64,000 nucleotides of DNA, from contig NZ_CP104174.1 of NCBI RefSeq assembly GCF_025200925.1, positions 3,410,001 through 3,474,000 of the forward strand, written 5' to 3'. Within the stretch, counting starts at the first letter, position 1. The number at the start of each line of letters is the position of its first letter. Shown one piece after another: positions 9,533-17,898 of this stretch. The notes under the pieces are model-generated. The model made no database searches, was not told where the DNA came from, and saw only the letters and a list, made by a program, of their open reading frames with translations. The position numbers and the translations under genes were made by a program. This DNA comes from Bradyrhizobium sp. CB1015. GTDB taxonomy: Bacteria > Pseudomonadota > Alphaproteobacteria > Rhizobiales > Xanthobacteraceae.

Positions 9533-10132
9533 GCAGATGTCGCCGACCGCATCGGCAGCGCCCTTCTGACCGGGCTTGGCTGCGCCGGCGGCGGCCTTCG
9601 GAGCTGCGGGCGCAGGCGCAGGCGCGGCGGCAACCGTCGTACCTGCGGCTTTCGGCGCCGGGCCAGCGGACTTCGGCGCGCTCTTGGCCATGGCGTTGGC
9701 AGTGCTCGAGGGGATCGGCGGGCCAACCCGGGTCCAGGTCTCGCCACCGCAGAGGAAGCCCATCACGCAGCCCTTGATTTCGAGCTGATCGGCACTCGGC
9801 GTGATGGTCGCGCTATAGGTCTGGCCGTCCTGGGCGTTGTAGACTTGTCCTTCCCACTGATCGGCGCCTGGCTTCTTCTTCATGTCGATCAGCGTCACCA
9901 TGCCCAGCGTCGGCCTGCTCCTTTTCGAGACATCCGGATTGTTCTCGTCGCGCCCGCCGGGTTTCTTTTCCCAGGCGACGGCGCCCCACATGCTGCCATT
10001 GCATTGGGCGACGCGGATATTGGCGACGCCGTCGGCCACCCGCCAGTCGCCGGTGGGATCGGCGGCGAGCGCCGGCGTCAGGTAGCTGTAACCGCCAGCC
10101 AGTATTAGTCCGGTGTAAAGGGCTAAACGCAT
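9500..10132 (-). CDS. Exported DUF2147 protein
   Basis: 210-residue secreted protein: signal peptide (residues 1-24, cleavage near PALAAD), a DUF2147 domain (about 25-125; starts DPTGDWRVADG, ends GCVMGFLCGGETWTRV), then an Ala/Pro-rich linker and a short conserved-looking tail, GDICLLPEIAGFAH. DUF2147 proteins are small periplasmic beta-barrel proteins of unclear function. ATG 10132 has AAGGA upstream; an upstream ATG adds eight residues without a better site. It converges with hpnN and overlaps it by 33 bp. Two cysteines in the domain could pair. Confidence 0.8.
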   Translation of the reverse strand: MRLALYTGLILAGGYSYLTPALAADPTGDWRVADGVANIRVAQCNGSMWGAVAWEKKPGGRDENNPDVSKRSRPTLGMVTLIDMKKKPGADQWEGQVYNAQDGQTYSATITPSADQLEIKGCVMGFLCGGETWTRVGPPIPSSTANAMAKSAPKSAGPAPKAAGTTVAAAPAPAPAAPKAAAGAAKPGQKGAADAVGDICLLPEIAGFAH

Positions 10133-10211
10133 GTGTGTTCCTTGGCAGTGCAACATGGTCTAAAGCTGTGCTTGCGAAGATGGTCCGAAAAAGGGCAAAA
10201 GGCCGCACAGA

Positions 10212-10239
10212 CCGTTTTCAGTAACGGTCCGTTTTCAGT
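10212..10239. repeat. Tandem 11-bp direct repeat upstream of hpnO
   Basis: CCGTTTTCAGT occurs at 10212-10222 and again at 10229-10239, a 17-bp period. It lies 35 bp before the hpnO ATG in the region shared with the divergent DUF2147 gene. It could be a regulator site; no regulator is suggested by sequence. Confidence 0.45.
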
Positions 10240-10273
10240 TGACGAGACGGCCCTCAACCGAAGTATGTAGCGG

Positions 10274-11665
10274 ATGCACAGCCCAAATCCAGACATGTCT
10301 CAGCTATTCGCGGACCGTCAGGCCCAGCGCAGCACCCTGCATAACCGGTATCTGAACGAGCAGTTCGTCCGGGTTCTCAAGACCATCGGCTACGATGTCG
10401 GCTTCCAGAAGGGGCAGGGGCAGTACCTCTACGACCGCGACGGCGCGCGCTATCTCGACCTGTTGTCCGGCTTCGGCGTGTTTGCGATCGGGCGCAATCA
10501 TCCCGTCATGCGCGAGGCGCTCAAGAGCGTGCTCGATGCCGACCTGCCCAACCTCGTCCAATTCGACGTCTCGACGCTCGCCGGTGTGCTGGCCGAGCGC
10601 CTCCTGAAATACGTTCCCTATCTGGACAAGGCGTTCTTCGCCAATTCCGGCGCGGAATGCGTCGAGGCCGCGATCAAGTTCGCGCGTGGCGCGACGGGGC
10701 GCCCCGGCATCGCCTATTGCGCGCACGGCTATCACGGCTTGACCTACGGCGCGCTGTCGCTTACTGGCGATGCCAATTTCCGCACCGGCTTCGAGCCGCT
10801 GCTGCCCGGCTGCACCCCGATTCCGTTCAACGACCTGGCCGCGCTGGAAAAGGCGCTGGCCTCGCGCGAGGTCGCCGCCTTTGTCGTCGAGCCGATCCAG
10901 GGCAAGGGCGTCAACATGCCCACCGACGAGTTCCTGCCCGGCGCGGCCGCGCTCTGCAAGAAATACGGCACGCTGTTCGTCGCCGACGAGATCCAGACCG
11001 GCATGGGCCGCACCGGCCGCTTCCTCGCGGTCGAGCACTGGAACGTCGAGCCCGACATGGTGCTGCTGTCGAAGTCGCTGTCGGGCGGTCACGTGCCGGT
11101 CGGCGCCGTGCTGACGCGCAAGAGCATCTTCGACAAGATCTTCAACCAGATGGACCGCGCGGTGGTGCACGGCTCCACCTTCTCCAAGAACGACCTCGCG
11201 ATGGCCGCGGGTATCGCCACGCTCGACGTGATGGAATCGGAGAAGCTGATCGATGCGGCCGCCAAGCGCGGCGCCGAGCTGCGCCTCGCGCTGACGCGCA
11301 TGGTGCCCGGCTATGAGCTGCTCAAGGAAGTCCGCGGCAAGGGCCTGATGATCGGCATCGAGTTCGGCCCGCCGAAATCGCTGCGCCTGCGGGCCTCGTG
11401 GAATGTGCTGGAGACCGCCAACAAGGGCTTGTTCTGCCAGCTCATCACCGTGCCGCTGTTCAAGGATCACAAGATCCTGACGCAAGTCGCCGGCCACGGC
11501 AGCCACACCATCAAGCTGCTACCGCCGCTCACCATCACCGAGGAAGATTGCGCCTGGATCGAGCGCGCCTTCGACGACGTCATCGCCGGCAGTCACAAGG
11601 TCCCCGGCGCGATCTGGTCGCTCGGCAAGACGCTGGTGGACAACGCGGTGCGCAGGTCGGCCTGA
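10274..11665 (+). CDS. hpnO: HpnO, class III aminotransferase for aminobacteriohopanetriol
   Basis: 463-residue PLP-dependent class III aminotransferase. HpnO-type enzymes convert the ribosylhopane/aldehyde intermediate to aminobacteriohopanetriol. Visible features: FFANSGAECVEAAIKFAR (cofactor phosphate site, about 120), AYCAHGYHG (about 150), VADEIQTGMGRTG (Asp that contacts the pyridine nitrogen, about 238) and LLSKSLSGGHVPVG with the Schiff-base lysine (about 264). Close relatives include ornithine and acetylornithine aminotransferases; the hopanoid neighbourhood supports HpnO. The first ATG is used; a second ATG at 10295 is possible. A family-A palindrome follows the stop. Confidence 0.88.
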   Translation: MHSPNPDMSQLFADRQAQRSTLHNRYLNEQFVRVLKTIGYDVGFQKGQGQYLYDRDGARYLDLLSGFGVFAIGRNHPVMREALKSVLDADLPNLVQFDVSTLAGVLAERLLKYVPYLDKAFFANSGAECVEAAIKFARGATGRPGIAYCAHGYHGLTYGALSLTGDANFRTGFEPLLPGCTPIPFNDLAALEKALASREVAAFVVEPIQGKGVNMPTDEFLPGAAALCKKYGTLFVADEIQTGMGRTGRFLAVEHWNVEPDMVLLSKSLSGGHVPVGAVLTRKSIFDKIFNQMDRAVVHGSTFSKNDLAMAAGIATLDVMESEKLIDAAAKRGAELRLALTRMVPGYELLKEVRGKGLMIGIEFGPPKSLRLRASWNVLETANKGLFCQLITVPLFKDHKILTQVAGHGSHTIKLLPPLTITEEDCAWIERAFDDVIAGSHKVPGAIWSLGKTLVDNAVRRSA

Positions 11666-11694
11666 TCTCTTTGCCGAGCCATCTCGGCATTCTT

Positions 11695-11775
11695 CATTGC
11701 GAGCGAAGCGAAGCAATCCAGGCTTTCTTCCGCGGAGGCAGCCTGGATTGTTTCGTCGCTTCGCTCCTCGCAATG
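11695..11775. repeat. Dispersed palindrome, family A
   Basis: An imperfect copy of the palindrome at 4185-4256 (left arm CATTGCGAGCGAAGCG, right arm ends CTCGCAATG). It lies between convergent hpnO and the anti-sigma gene, where it may act as a bidirectional transcription end. Confidence 0.85.
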
Positions 11776-11791
11776 ACGTTGCTGGCCCAAT

Positions 11792-12559
11792 CTACCCCTC
11801 CACATTCGCCTTCATCGCCGCCTCGAACTTGTCGACGAACTCGGCGAGTTCGTCGGCGCCGAGATCGCTGACGGCCCAGAAGTTCAGGCCGCGCTCGCCC
11901 CAGCGGCGGCAGTTGAAGCCCTGCATGGTCTGGGTCTTCGGCGGCCGATGCTCGGTGCTCGAAGTTTGCGACACGAACAGATTGATCACGTGTTGCCGGC
12001 GCCGGTAGACCACGGCGCCGATGGCGCGGGCGTCGATATAGTCGAGCCGGCCGCCGACCAGCGTAAAACCTTGCGCGGTGAGGTCGATCACCGGTGGTGC
12101 GACGTCGAGCTTGCCGTTGAACCAGGGCTTGACGGTGTGCTGGTCGGTCGAGACCACGTCGGTGAGATGGCCGGCCTGGAGCGAGCGCAGATGCGCGGAG
12201 ACGACCTCAGACAGAATGCGCTGCTGGTCATCCTGGCGCAGCACCACCGCGACGATTCCGGTGGCGGCGAGCGCGGAGACGGCCGAGCCCGTCGCAAATC
12301 CGCGCAGCACGGCGCGGCGGCTCGGTTGCTGGCGCTGCGGCTCAGGCAACGAGGCTTCGATGCGAGCGCGCAGGCTTGCCGGCGCGGTGTAGCGTAAATT
12401 GGTACCTGCGAGCACGCGCTGCATCTCGCGCTGCGCTGTGAACTCCGCGGCGCAGGCCGGGCAGCTCGCGATATGAGCCTCGACCTCGCGCGCGTGGCCG
12501 GCATCGAGCTCGTTGTCGAGCAGCGCGTGAAGCAGGATCCTTGCTTCGTCGCAGGTCAT
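11792..12559 (-). CDS. Zinc-finger anti-sigma factor
   Basis: 255-residue membrane anti-sigma factor, partner of the ECF sigma gene it overlaps by 4 bp. The N-terminal zf-HC2 motif uses C3, H29, C33 and C36 (HIASCPAC). A single membrane segment follows (about 83-107, ATGSAVSALAATGIVAVVL). The C-terminal domain (about 115-255) would be periplasmic, with a Cys at about 216 (NCRRWGERGLNFW) that could sense redox state. It should hold the sigma factor at the membrane until an envelope signal arrives. The signal is unknown; a copper or oxidative cue is suggested only by the cupredoxin in the operon. Confidence 0.85.
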   Translation of the reverse strand: MTCDEARILLHALLDNELDAGHAREVEAHIASCPACAAEFTAQREMQRVLAGTNLRYTAPASLRARIEASLPEPQRQQPSRRAVLRGFATGSAVSALAATGIVAVVLRQDDQQRILSEVVSAHLRSLQAGHLTDVVSTDQHTVKPWFNGKLDVAPPVIDLTAQGFTLVGGRLDYIDARAIGAVVYRRRQHVINLFVSQTSSTEHRPPKTQTMQGFNCRRWGERGLNFWAVSDLGADELAEFVDKFEAAMKANVEG

Positions 12560-13137
12560 TTCGCTTGCTCCTCTTCCGTCCAGGCCGCGCGCAGCATGGC
12601 GCGGGCGCGGGCGAGGCGGGACATCACGGTACCGACGGGGGCGCCGACGACTTCCGCGATTTCACGATAGGACAGGTTGTTGATCTCACGGAGCACGAAG
12701 GTTTCCTTGAACGGCTCGGCGAGCGCGTCGATCAGCTTGCGGATCGCGCCGGCATCGCGGCTGCGCAGCACTTCGGTCTCGGGGCTCGCCTCGGTTTCCT
12801 GCCAGAGCGGCGTCTGCTCGTCGGCGCCCGGCATGTCATCGATCGCGCTGGGCCGATGCGCGCGGCGTGCGTATTCGGCGTTGCAGACGTTGCGCAGGAT
12901 CGCGAACAGCCAGGGCTTCATCGCTGGGCCGCGGTAGCTGTCAAAATGCTTCAGCGCGCGCAGATAACATTCCTGCACCGCATCCTCGGCGTCGGAGGCA
13001 TCGCTCAGCAGGTAGCGCGCGAGCGTGTAGACGTCGTCGAGATGGGGCAGTGCAGCCTCGCGGAAGCGCTGTGCCTTCTGCACATCGTCGGTGGCGGGCA
13101 TCGCTCCTCGCTTTGCCTCTGGCTCTTCTTTCGCCAT
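12556..13137 (-). CDS. ECF RNA polymerase sigma factor
   Basis: 193-residue ECF sigma-70 factor. Region 2 (about 15-85) includes DVYTLARYLLSDASDAEDAVQECYLRAL and the KPWLFAILRNVC segment. Region 4 (about 125-180) has SYREIAEVVGAPVGTVMSRLARAR as the helix-turn-helix. ATG 13137 gives a normal length; ATG 13101, after GAGGAG, is an alternative. It is the third gene of an operon with metallophosphoesterase and cupredoxin upstream and its zf-HC2 anti-sigma downstream. I cannot assign it to a named ECF group. Confidence 0.88.
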   Translation of the reverse strand: MAKEEPEAKRGAMPATDDVQKAQRFREAALPHLDDVYTLARYLLSDASDAEDAVQECYLRALKHFDSYRGPAMKPWLFAILRNVCNAEYARRAHRPSAIDDMPGADEQTPLWQETEASPETEVLRSRDAGAIRKLIDALAEPFKETFVLREINNLSYREIAEVVGAPVGTVMSRLARARAMLRAAWTEEEQAK

Positions 13138-13153
13138 GATCGAAGACGCACGT

Positions 13154-13183
13154 GCCCGGCCGGCGTGGGACCACCGGCCGGGC
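13154..13183 (-). promoter_or_regulatory. GC-rich hairpin between cupredoxin and sigma genes
   Basis: Perfect 10-bp stem (13154-13163 with 13174-13183) and a 10-nt loop, with no T-run on either side. It lies in the 73-bp gap between the cupredoxin stop and the sigma start. It could lower readthrough into the sigma gene or protect the upstream mRNA end. Confidence 0.5.
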
Positions 13184-13210
13184 AGGACGTTGACGCCTTG
13201 GTTGGAGACG

Positions 13211-13546
13211 TTACTCAACCTTGATCATCCCCGTCATGTGCGGGTGCAGCGAACAAAAATATTTGTAGTCGCCCGCATTGGTGAAGGTGAAGGAGAACTT
13301 GTCGTCGGTATCCAGGGTCTTGGACCGGAACTTGCCGGCGGACACGATGGTGTGCGGGATGTCGTCCCTGTTGGTCCAGGTCACGGTGGTGCCGACCTTG
13401 ATCTTGAGCTCGGCCGGCTGGAACACGAAGTTGTCGATATGCACGTCCGTGTCGTCGGCGCGGGCTTTTGTTGCGGGTAACAGGATGGAAGCGGCCAGAG
13501 CGAGACCGAGGTCGACACCGAAGTCGCGGCGGTTGAGTGTCTTCAT
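13211..13546 (-). CDS. Amicyanin/plastocyanin-like cupredoxin
   Basis: 111-residue exported type-1 copper protein. Signal peptide (residues 1-30; starts MKTLNRRDFG, Tat-like RR but weak), then a cupredoxin beta-sandwich. Copper ligands are H65 (DDIPHTI), C98, H101 and M104 (CSLHPHM), the short loop typical of amicyanins. It should be a periplasmic one-electron carrier. It follows the metallophosphoesterase by 19 bp and precedes the ECF sigma gene, so it probably belongs to that sigma operon. The redox partner is unknown. Confidence 0.9.
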   Translation of the reverse strand: MKTLNRRDFGVDLGLALAASILLPATKARADDTDVHIDNFVFQPAELKIKVGTTVTWTNRDDIPHTIVSAGKFRSKTLDTDDKFSFTFTNAGDYKYFCSLHPHMTGMIKVE

Positions 13547-13565
13547 TGTCAGCTTCCGTTCTACC

Positions 13566-14510
13566 TTAGCTCTGCAGCGGCGTGTCGATGATCGCGAGCC
13601 GCTGCTCGTTCTGCTTGAAGTTGATGCTGGCGACGCCGAGCATGGAGCGGAGTCTTGTGTCCTCGACCTTCATCGGACCGGGCGAGGGCGCGGCCCCCGG
13701 CGCCGGCTGCGGGAAGGCGGTCGAGCGCGCGGTGTGGAATGTGACGTTGCCCTCGACCTTCTGCATCACCTGATGGATGTGCCCGTTCAGCACGGTCACC
13801 GAGCCAAAGCCCTTGACGTATTCCAGCACGCGGCCGCCGTCCTCGGTGCCCCAGCCCCACTGCGGATAGACCGTCCAGAGCGGGATGTGGGCGAACAGCA
13901 CGATCGGCGTTGATTTGGACCTGCCGCGCAGGTCGTCCTCGAGCCAGGCGAGCTGCTCGGCGCCGAGATTGCCGAGGCCCCCGGCCTTGAGGTCGACGAC
14001 GTTGACGAGGCCGACGAAGTGCACGCCGCCGGCGTCGAACGAGTACCAGCCGTGCCCCTTGGTGCCGCGGCCGTAGCGTTCGCGATATAGCTTCACCTCC
14101 TCATCGATGAAGTCGTGCTCGCCGGGCACGTAATGCACGTCGAGCTTGGTCTGCGAGATGATGCGCTCGGCATCGTCGAACTCGGCGGCTTTCGACAGAT
14201 GCGTGATGTCGCCTGTGTGGATCATGAACGATGGCTTTGCCGGCATCGCGTTGATCTTGCCAATAGCTTCCTCCAGCGTGCCGAGCGCGTTGGGGTTGGC
14301 CGGCTTGTCGAAGCCGACATGGCTGTCGCTGATCTGGAGGAAGGTCATGCCGGGCGCGGCCGCGGTCGCGGCTTGCGCCGGGTCGATGATGCCGAGCGAG
14401 CGCGGCACACCGCCCGTGACGGTCCAGAGCACCCCGGTGCCGGCCCAGGTCATGCATTCCAGCGCCTTGCGGCGGCTGACGCCGTCGTCCCCGTGATTGT
14501 GTCCGCTCAT
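13566..14510 (-). CDS. Tat-exported metallophosphoesterase
   Basis: 314-residue calcineurin-like phosphoesterase. The N-terminus has SRRKALECMTW, a twin-arginine-type signal, with cleavage near residue 50. Metal-binding motifs follow in order: SDSHVG (about 61), HTGDITH (about 98), PGEHD (about 130, in the usual GNHD position), FAHIPLW (about 205) and NGHIHQ (about 241). It is the first gene of the cupredoxin / ECF sigma / anti-sigma operon. Substrate unknown; periplasmic phosphodiester or phosphomonoester hydrolysis is expected from the family. Confidence 0.87.
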   Translation of the reverse strand: MSGHNHGDDGVSRRKALECMTWAGTGVLWTVTGGVPRSLGIIDPAQAATAAAPGMTFLQISDSHVGFDKPANPNALGTLEEAIGKINAMPAKPSFMIHTGDITHLSKAAEFDDAERIISQTKLDVHYVPGEHDFIDEEVKLYRERYGRGTKGHGWYSFDAGGVHFVGLVNVVDLKAGGLGNLGAEQLAWLEDDLRGRSKSTPIVLFAHIPLWTVYPQWGWGTEDGGRVLEYVKGFGSVTVLNGHIHQVMQKVEGNVTFHTARSTAFPQPAPGAAPSPGPMKVEDTRLRSMLGVASINFKQNEQRLAIIDTPLQS

Positions 14511-14610
14511 CGCGCCTCTCCACGTCGCCCGGAATTGGGCTTCGGGGAGGTGATCGGGAGAGGAGGCGACTTATTCCCGGACGGGATGACGATTTCGTGA
14601 GGTGGTATCT

Positions 14611-14745
14611 CGTTTTCCCGGACGCGATGCAGCGCGATAGCGCTGCTTCGCAGAGCCGGACCCAGTCGCGATACGGCACGCGGTGAGATGGGCCCCGGCT
14701 CAGCAGCGCATCGTTTTGCGCTGCGCTGCGTCCGGGGCACGAGAC
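14611..14745. repeat. Imperfect palindromic repeat
   Basis: The left part (TTTTCCCGGACGCGATGCAG) and right part (CGCTGCGCTGCGTCCGGGGC) are imperfectly complementary. This resembles another Bradyrhizobium intergenic palindrome class. It lies between the GMC oxidoreductase and metallophosphoesterase genes; otherwise this 250-bp gap shows nothing. Confidence 0.55.
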
Positions 14746-14760
14746 CTATCTTGCGAACTG

Positions 14761-16380
14761 CTACTTCGCGTCCTCCAGGATCATCGTCGCGCCCTTCTCC
14801 GCGATCATCGCGGTCGGCGTGTTGGTATTGCCCGAAGTGATCGTCGGCATGATCGAAGCGTCGACGATGCGCAAGCCGCTGAGGCCATAGAACCGCAGCC
14901 GTTCGTCCACCACGGCCATCGGGTCGTTCGCCGTGCCCATCTTTGCGGTGCCGACGGGGTGGAAAATGGTGGTGCCGATATCGCCGGCGGCTTTGGCGAG
15001 CGAGGCGTCGTCGTCGCCGACCGTCGGCCCCGGCAGATATTCGCTGGGCCGGTACTTTGCCAGCGCCTTCTGCTGCATCAGTCGGCGCGTGGTGCGAATG
15101 GCGTCCGCGGCGACCTGGCGGTCATCGTCCGTCGACAGGTAGTTCGGCGCGATGATCGGCTTCTCGTCGGGGCTCGCCGAACGGAGCCGCACGGTGCCGC
15201 GCGAGGTCGGCTGCAGATTGCAGGCGCTGACGGTGATTGCAGGGAAGCGATGCAGGGGATCGCCGAACTTGTCGAGCGACAGCGGCTGCACGTGGAATTG
15301 GATGTTGGCGCGGGCGCGCGTCGCATCGGAGCGCGTGAAGATGCCGAGCTGCGACGGGGCCATGGTCAGCGGACCGCGGCGGCGGAAGGCGTAGTCGAGT
15401 CCCATCAGACCGCGGCGGAACAGATTGTAATAGGTCTCGTTCAGCGTGCGTACGCCCTCGACCTTGTAGATCGCGCGCTGTTGCAGGTGATCCTGCAGAT
15501 TGCGCCCGAGGCCGGGCTTGTCCATGACGATGTCGATGCCGAGCGGCGACAGCCAGTCGGCAGGGCCGATGCCGGAGCGATGCAGCACCTGCACCGAGCC
15601 GATGGAGCCTGCCGAGAGCACCACCTCGCGCTTTGCGCGCGCCTCGATGATCTCGCCGTTCTGGATGAAGCGCACGCCGACGGCGCGGCCCTGCTCGATG
15701 ATCACGCGGTCGACAAGCACGTGCTTCTCCAAGCGCAGATTGGGGCGCCTCAAGGCCGGCTTGAGGAAGCCGCGCGCCGACGACCAGCGCCGGCCGCGCT
15801 TCTGGTTGACGTGGAAATAGCTGGTGCCTTCGTTGTCGCCGGTGTTGAAATCCGGGATGCGCTTGATGCCCATCTGCTCGGCGGCGTCACCGACGGCGTC
15901 GAGAATGGCCCATGACAGCCGTGGTGCCTCGATGCGCCAGCCGCCGCCGGCGCCGTGATGCTCGCTGGCGCCGAGGAAGTGGTCCTCGAGGCGCTTGAAC
16001 AGCGGCAGCACGTCGTCATAGCCCCAGCCGGCCAGGCCAAGCTGGCGCCAGTGATCGTAGTCGGCAGCCTGGCCGCGCATCGAGATCATGGCGTTGATCG
16101 CCGAGCAGCCGCCGATCACCTTGCCGCGGGGATAGGCCAGCGAACGGCCGTTCAGGCCGGGCTCGGCCTCGGTCTTGAACATCCAGTCCGAACGCGGATT
16201 GCCGATGGCGAAGAGATAGCCGACCGGGATGTGGAACCAGATCCAATTGTCGTCGCCGCCGGCTTCCAGGATGAGAACGCGGTTGCTTGGGGCAGCCGAC
16301 AGCCGGTTGGCGACGATGCAGCCCGCGGTGCCAGCTCCGACGACAATGTAGTCAAACTCACCTTCAAGCCGCCTCGGCAT
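14761..16380 (-). CDS. GMC-family FAD oxidoreductase (choline dehydrogenase-like)
   Basis: 539-residue GMC flavoprotein oxidising an alcohol-type substrate. The N-terminal FAD motif is YIVVGAGTAGCIVANRL (about 11-27), with LEAGG closing the first Rossmann unit. GMC signature 1 is PRGKVIGGCSAINAM (about 85) and signature 2 is LSAGSIGSVQVLHRSGIG (about 263). The catalytic pair is His in FHPVGTAKMG (about 471) and Asn in SGNTNTPT (about 513). Length and motifs match BetA-like choline and alcohol dehydrogenases. No betaine genes are adjacent, so the substrate is open. It diverges from the M20 amidohydrolase gene. Confidence 0.88.
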   Translation of the reverse strand: MPRRLEGEFDYIVVGAGTAGCIVANRLSAAPSNRVLILEAGGDDNWIWFHIPVGYLFAIGNPRSDWMFKTEAEPGLNGRSLAYPRGKVIGGCSAINAMISMRGQAADYDHWRQLGLAGWGYDDVLPLFKRLEDHFLGASEHHGAGGGWRIEAPRLSWAILDAVGDAAEQMGIKRIPDFNTGDNEGTSYFHVNQKRGRRWSSARGFLKPALRRPNLRLEKHVLVDRVIIEQGRAVGVRFIQNGEIIEARAKREVVLSAGSIGSVQVLHRSGIGPADWLSPLGIDIVMDKPGLGRNLQDHLQQRAIYKVEGVRTLNETYYNLFRRGLMGLDYAFRRRGPLTMAPSQLGIFTRSDATRARANIQFHVQPLSLDKFGDPLHRFPAITVSACNLQPTSRGTVRLRSASPDEKPIIAPNYLSTDDDRQVAADAIRTTRRLMQQKALAKYRPSEYLPGPTVGDDDASLAKAAGDIGTTIFHPVGTAKMGTANDPMAVVDERLRFYGLSGLRIVDASIMPTITSGNTNTPTAMIAEKGATMILEDAK

Positions 16381-16549
16381 TTGCTACCACCCGGATTCTC
16401 TTTGCTTTCCGTTTAATAGGCAGACGCCGCCGACCGGGACAAGCCCGGCCATGCCGGGTGAACAGGGCTAGACCCCGATTGCCGCCGGTTGGGTGGACCG
16501 ACGCTTGCATGGTACACAATCCTGTATTTCCAACAGCTCGAGACCTTCC

Positions 16550-17722
16550 ATGCCCATCGTGAACCGCGTCGCCGACCTTCAACCCGATATCCAGGCCTGG
16601 CGGCGGGACATCCATCAGCACCCCGAGCTGCTGTACGATGTCCACCGCACCGCAGCATTCGTTGCGGACCGGTTGCGGGAGTTCGGCTGCGATGAGGTCG
16701 TGACCGGTCTCGGCCAGACCGGCGTCGTCGGCGTGATCAAGGGCAACAAGCCCGCCGGCGAGGGACTCAAGGTGATCGGCATGCGTGCCGACATGGACGC
16801 GCTGCCGGTCGAGGAGCAGACCAATCTGCCTTACGCCTCCAAGACCCCCGGCAAGATGCACGCCTGCGGCCATGACGGCCACACCGCGATGTTGCTCGGG
16901 GCGGCCCGCTATCTCGCCGAGACGCGCAATTTTGCCGGCGATGCCGTGGTGATCTTCCAGCCCGCCGAGGAGGGCGGTGCCGGCGGCGCGGCCATGGTCA
17001 AGGACGGCCTGATGGAGCGGTTCGGCATCGAGCAGGTCTACGGCATGCACAACGGCCCGGGCATTCCGGTCGGCTCGTTCGCGATCAGGCCAGGCCCCAT
17101 CATGTCGGCGACCGACGAGGTCGACATCATGATCGAAGGCGTCGGCGGCCACGCCGCGCGTCCGCACAAATGCGTCGATTCCGTGCTGGTCGGCGCGCAG
17201 GTGATCACGGCCCTGCAGTCGATCGTCTCGCGCAGCGTCGATCCCCTGGAATCGGCGGTGATCTCGATCTGCGAATTCCACGCCGGCAACGCCCGCAACG
17301 TCATTCCGCAGACGGCGACGCTGAGAGGCACCATCCGCACGCTGACGCCGGAGGTGCGCAAGCTGGTCGAGAAGCGCGTCCATGAGGTCGTGGCGGGCGT
17401 GGCGCAGATCACCGGCGCCAAGATCGACCTGCACTACAAGCGCAATTATCCCGTCGTGAACAACCATGCGGCGGAAACCGAGGTGGCACGGCGCATCGCC
17501 ACGCAGGTCGCGGGCGAAGCCCATGTCCACGAGATGGCGCCGCTGATGGGCGGCGAGGATTTCGCCTACATGCTGGAAGCGCGGCCCGGCGCCTTCATCT
17601 TCTGCGGCAACGGCGACAGCGCCGGCCTGCATCACCCCGCCTATAATTTCAACGACGAGGCGATCGTCTACGGCACGTCCTATTGGGTGAAGCTGGTCGA
17701 GGAGCAACTCGCGGCGTCTTAG
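16550..17722 (+). CDS. M20-family amidohydrolase (hippurate hydrolase-like)
   Basis: 390-residue zinc-dependent M20D amidohydrolase, the family of hippurate hydrolases and N-acyl amino-acid deacylases. Metal-binding motifs: GMRADMDALP (about 82-91), HACGHDGHTAMLLG (about 103), QPAEEGGAG (about 137, catalytic Glu) and a late His in GLHHPAYNFND (about 362). The dimerisation domain starts near VDIMIEGVGGHAARPH (about 187). ATG 16550 starts MPIVNRVADLQPDIQAWRRD, where M20D proteins begin; an in-frame start 57 bp upstream lies in the promoter region. Substrate not determined. Confidence 0.88.
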   Translation: MPIVNRVADLQPDIQAWRRDIHQHPELLYDVHRTAAFVADRLREFGCDEVVTGLGQTGVVGVIKGNKPAGEGLKVIGMRADMDALPVEEQTNLPYASKTPGKMHACGHDGHTAMLLGAARYLAETRNFAGDAVVIFQPAEEGGAGGAAMVKDGLMERFGIEQVYGMHNGPGIPVGSFAIRPGPIMSATDEVDIMIEGVGGHAARPHKCVDSVLVGAQVITALQSIVSRSVDPLESAVISICEFHAGNARNVIPQTATLRGTIRTLTPEVRKLVEKRVHEVVAGVAQITGAKIDLHYKRNYPVVNNHAAETEVARRIATQVAGEAHVHEMAPLMGGEDFAYMLEARPGAFIFCGNGDSAGLHHPAYNFNDEAIVYGTSYWVKLVEEQLAAS

Positions 17723-17758
17723 TGGGCTGGGGCACCGACAGTAACCACAGCGTCATAG

Positions 17759-17828
17759 CCGGGCTTGTCCCGGCCATCCACGCCTTTCCACGCAGCACAA
17801 AGAACGTGGATGCCCGGGACAAGCCCGG
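17759..17828. repeat. Dispersed palindrome, family B
   Basis: 24-bp arms (17759-17782 and 17805-17828; starts CCGGGCTTGTCCCGG) with one mismatch. A second full copy is at 28285-28370, and a half copy lies near 16435-16459. It lies between the convergent M20 and PiT genes. Confidence 0.85.
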
Positions 17829-17858
17829 GCATGGCTGCTGAATGTTCAAAAGCAATTG

Positions 17859-17886
17859 CCCTCTCCCCGTAAGAACGGGGAGGGGG
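17859..17886 (-). terminator. Hairpin after the PiT gene
   Basis: CCCTCTCCCCGT pairs with CGGGGAGGGGG around AAGAA, starting 13 bp beyond the PiT stop. It resembles the family-D repeat at 57281-57455. No T-run follows, so a terminator role is only possible; it may simply be a repeat remnant. Confidence 0.45.
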
Positions 17887-17898
17887 TAAGCGGCACCT

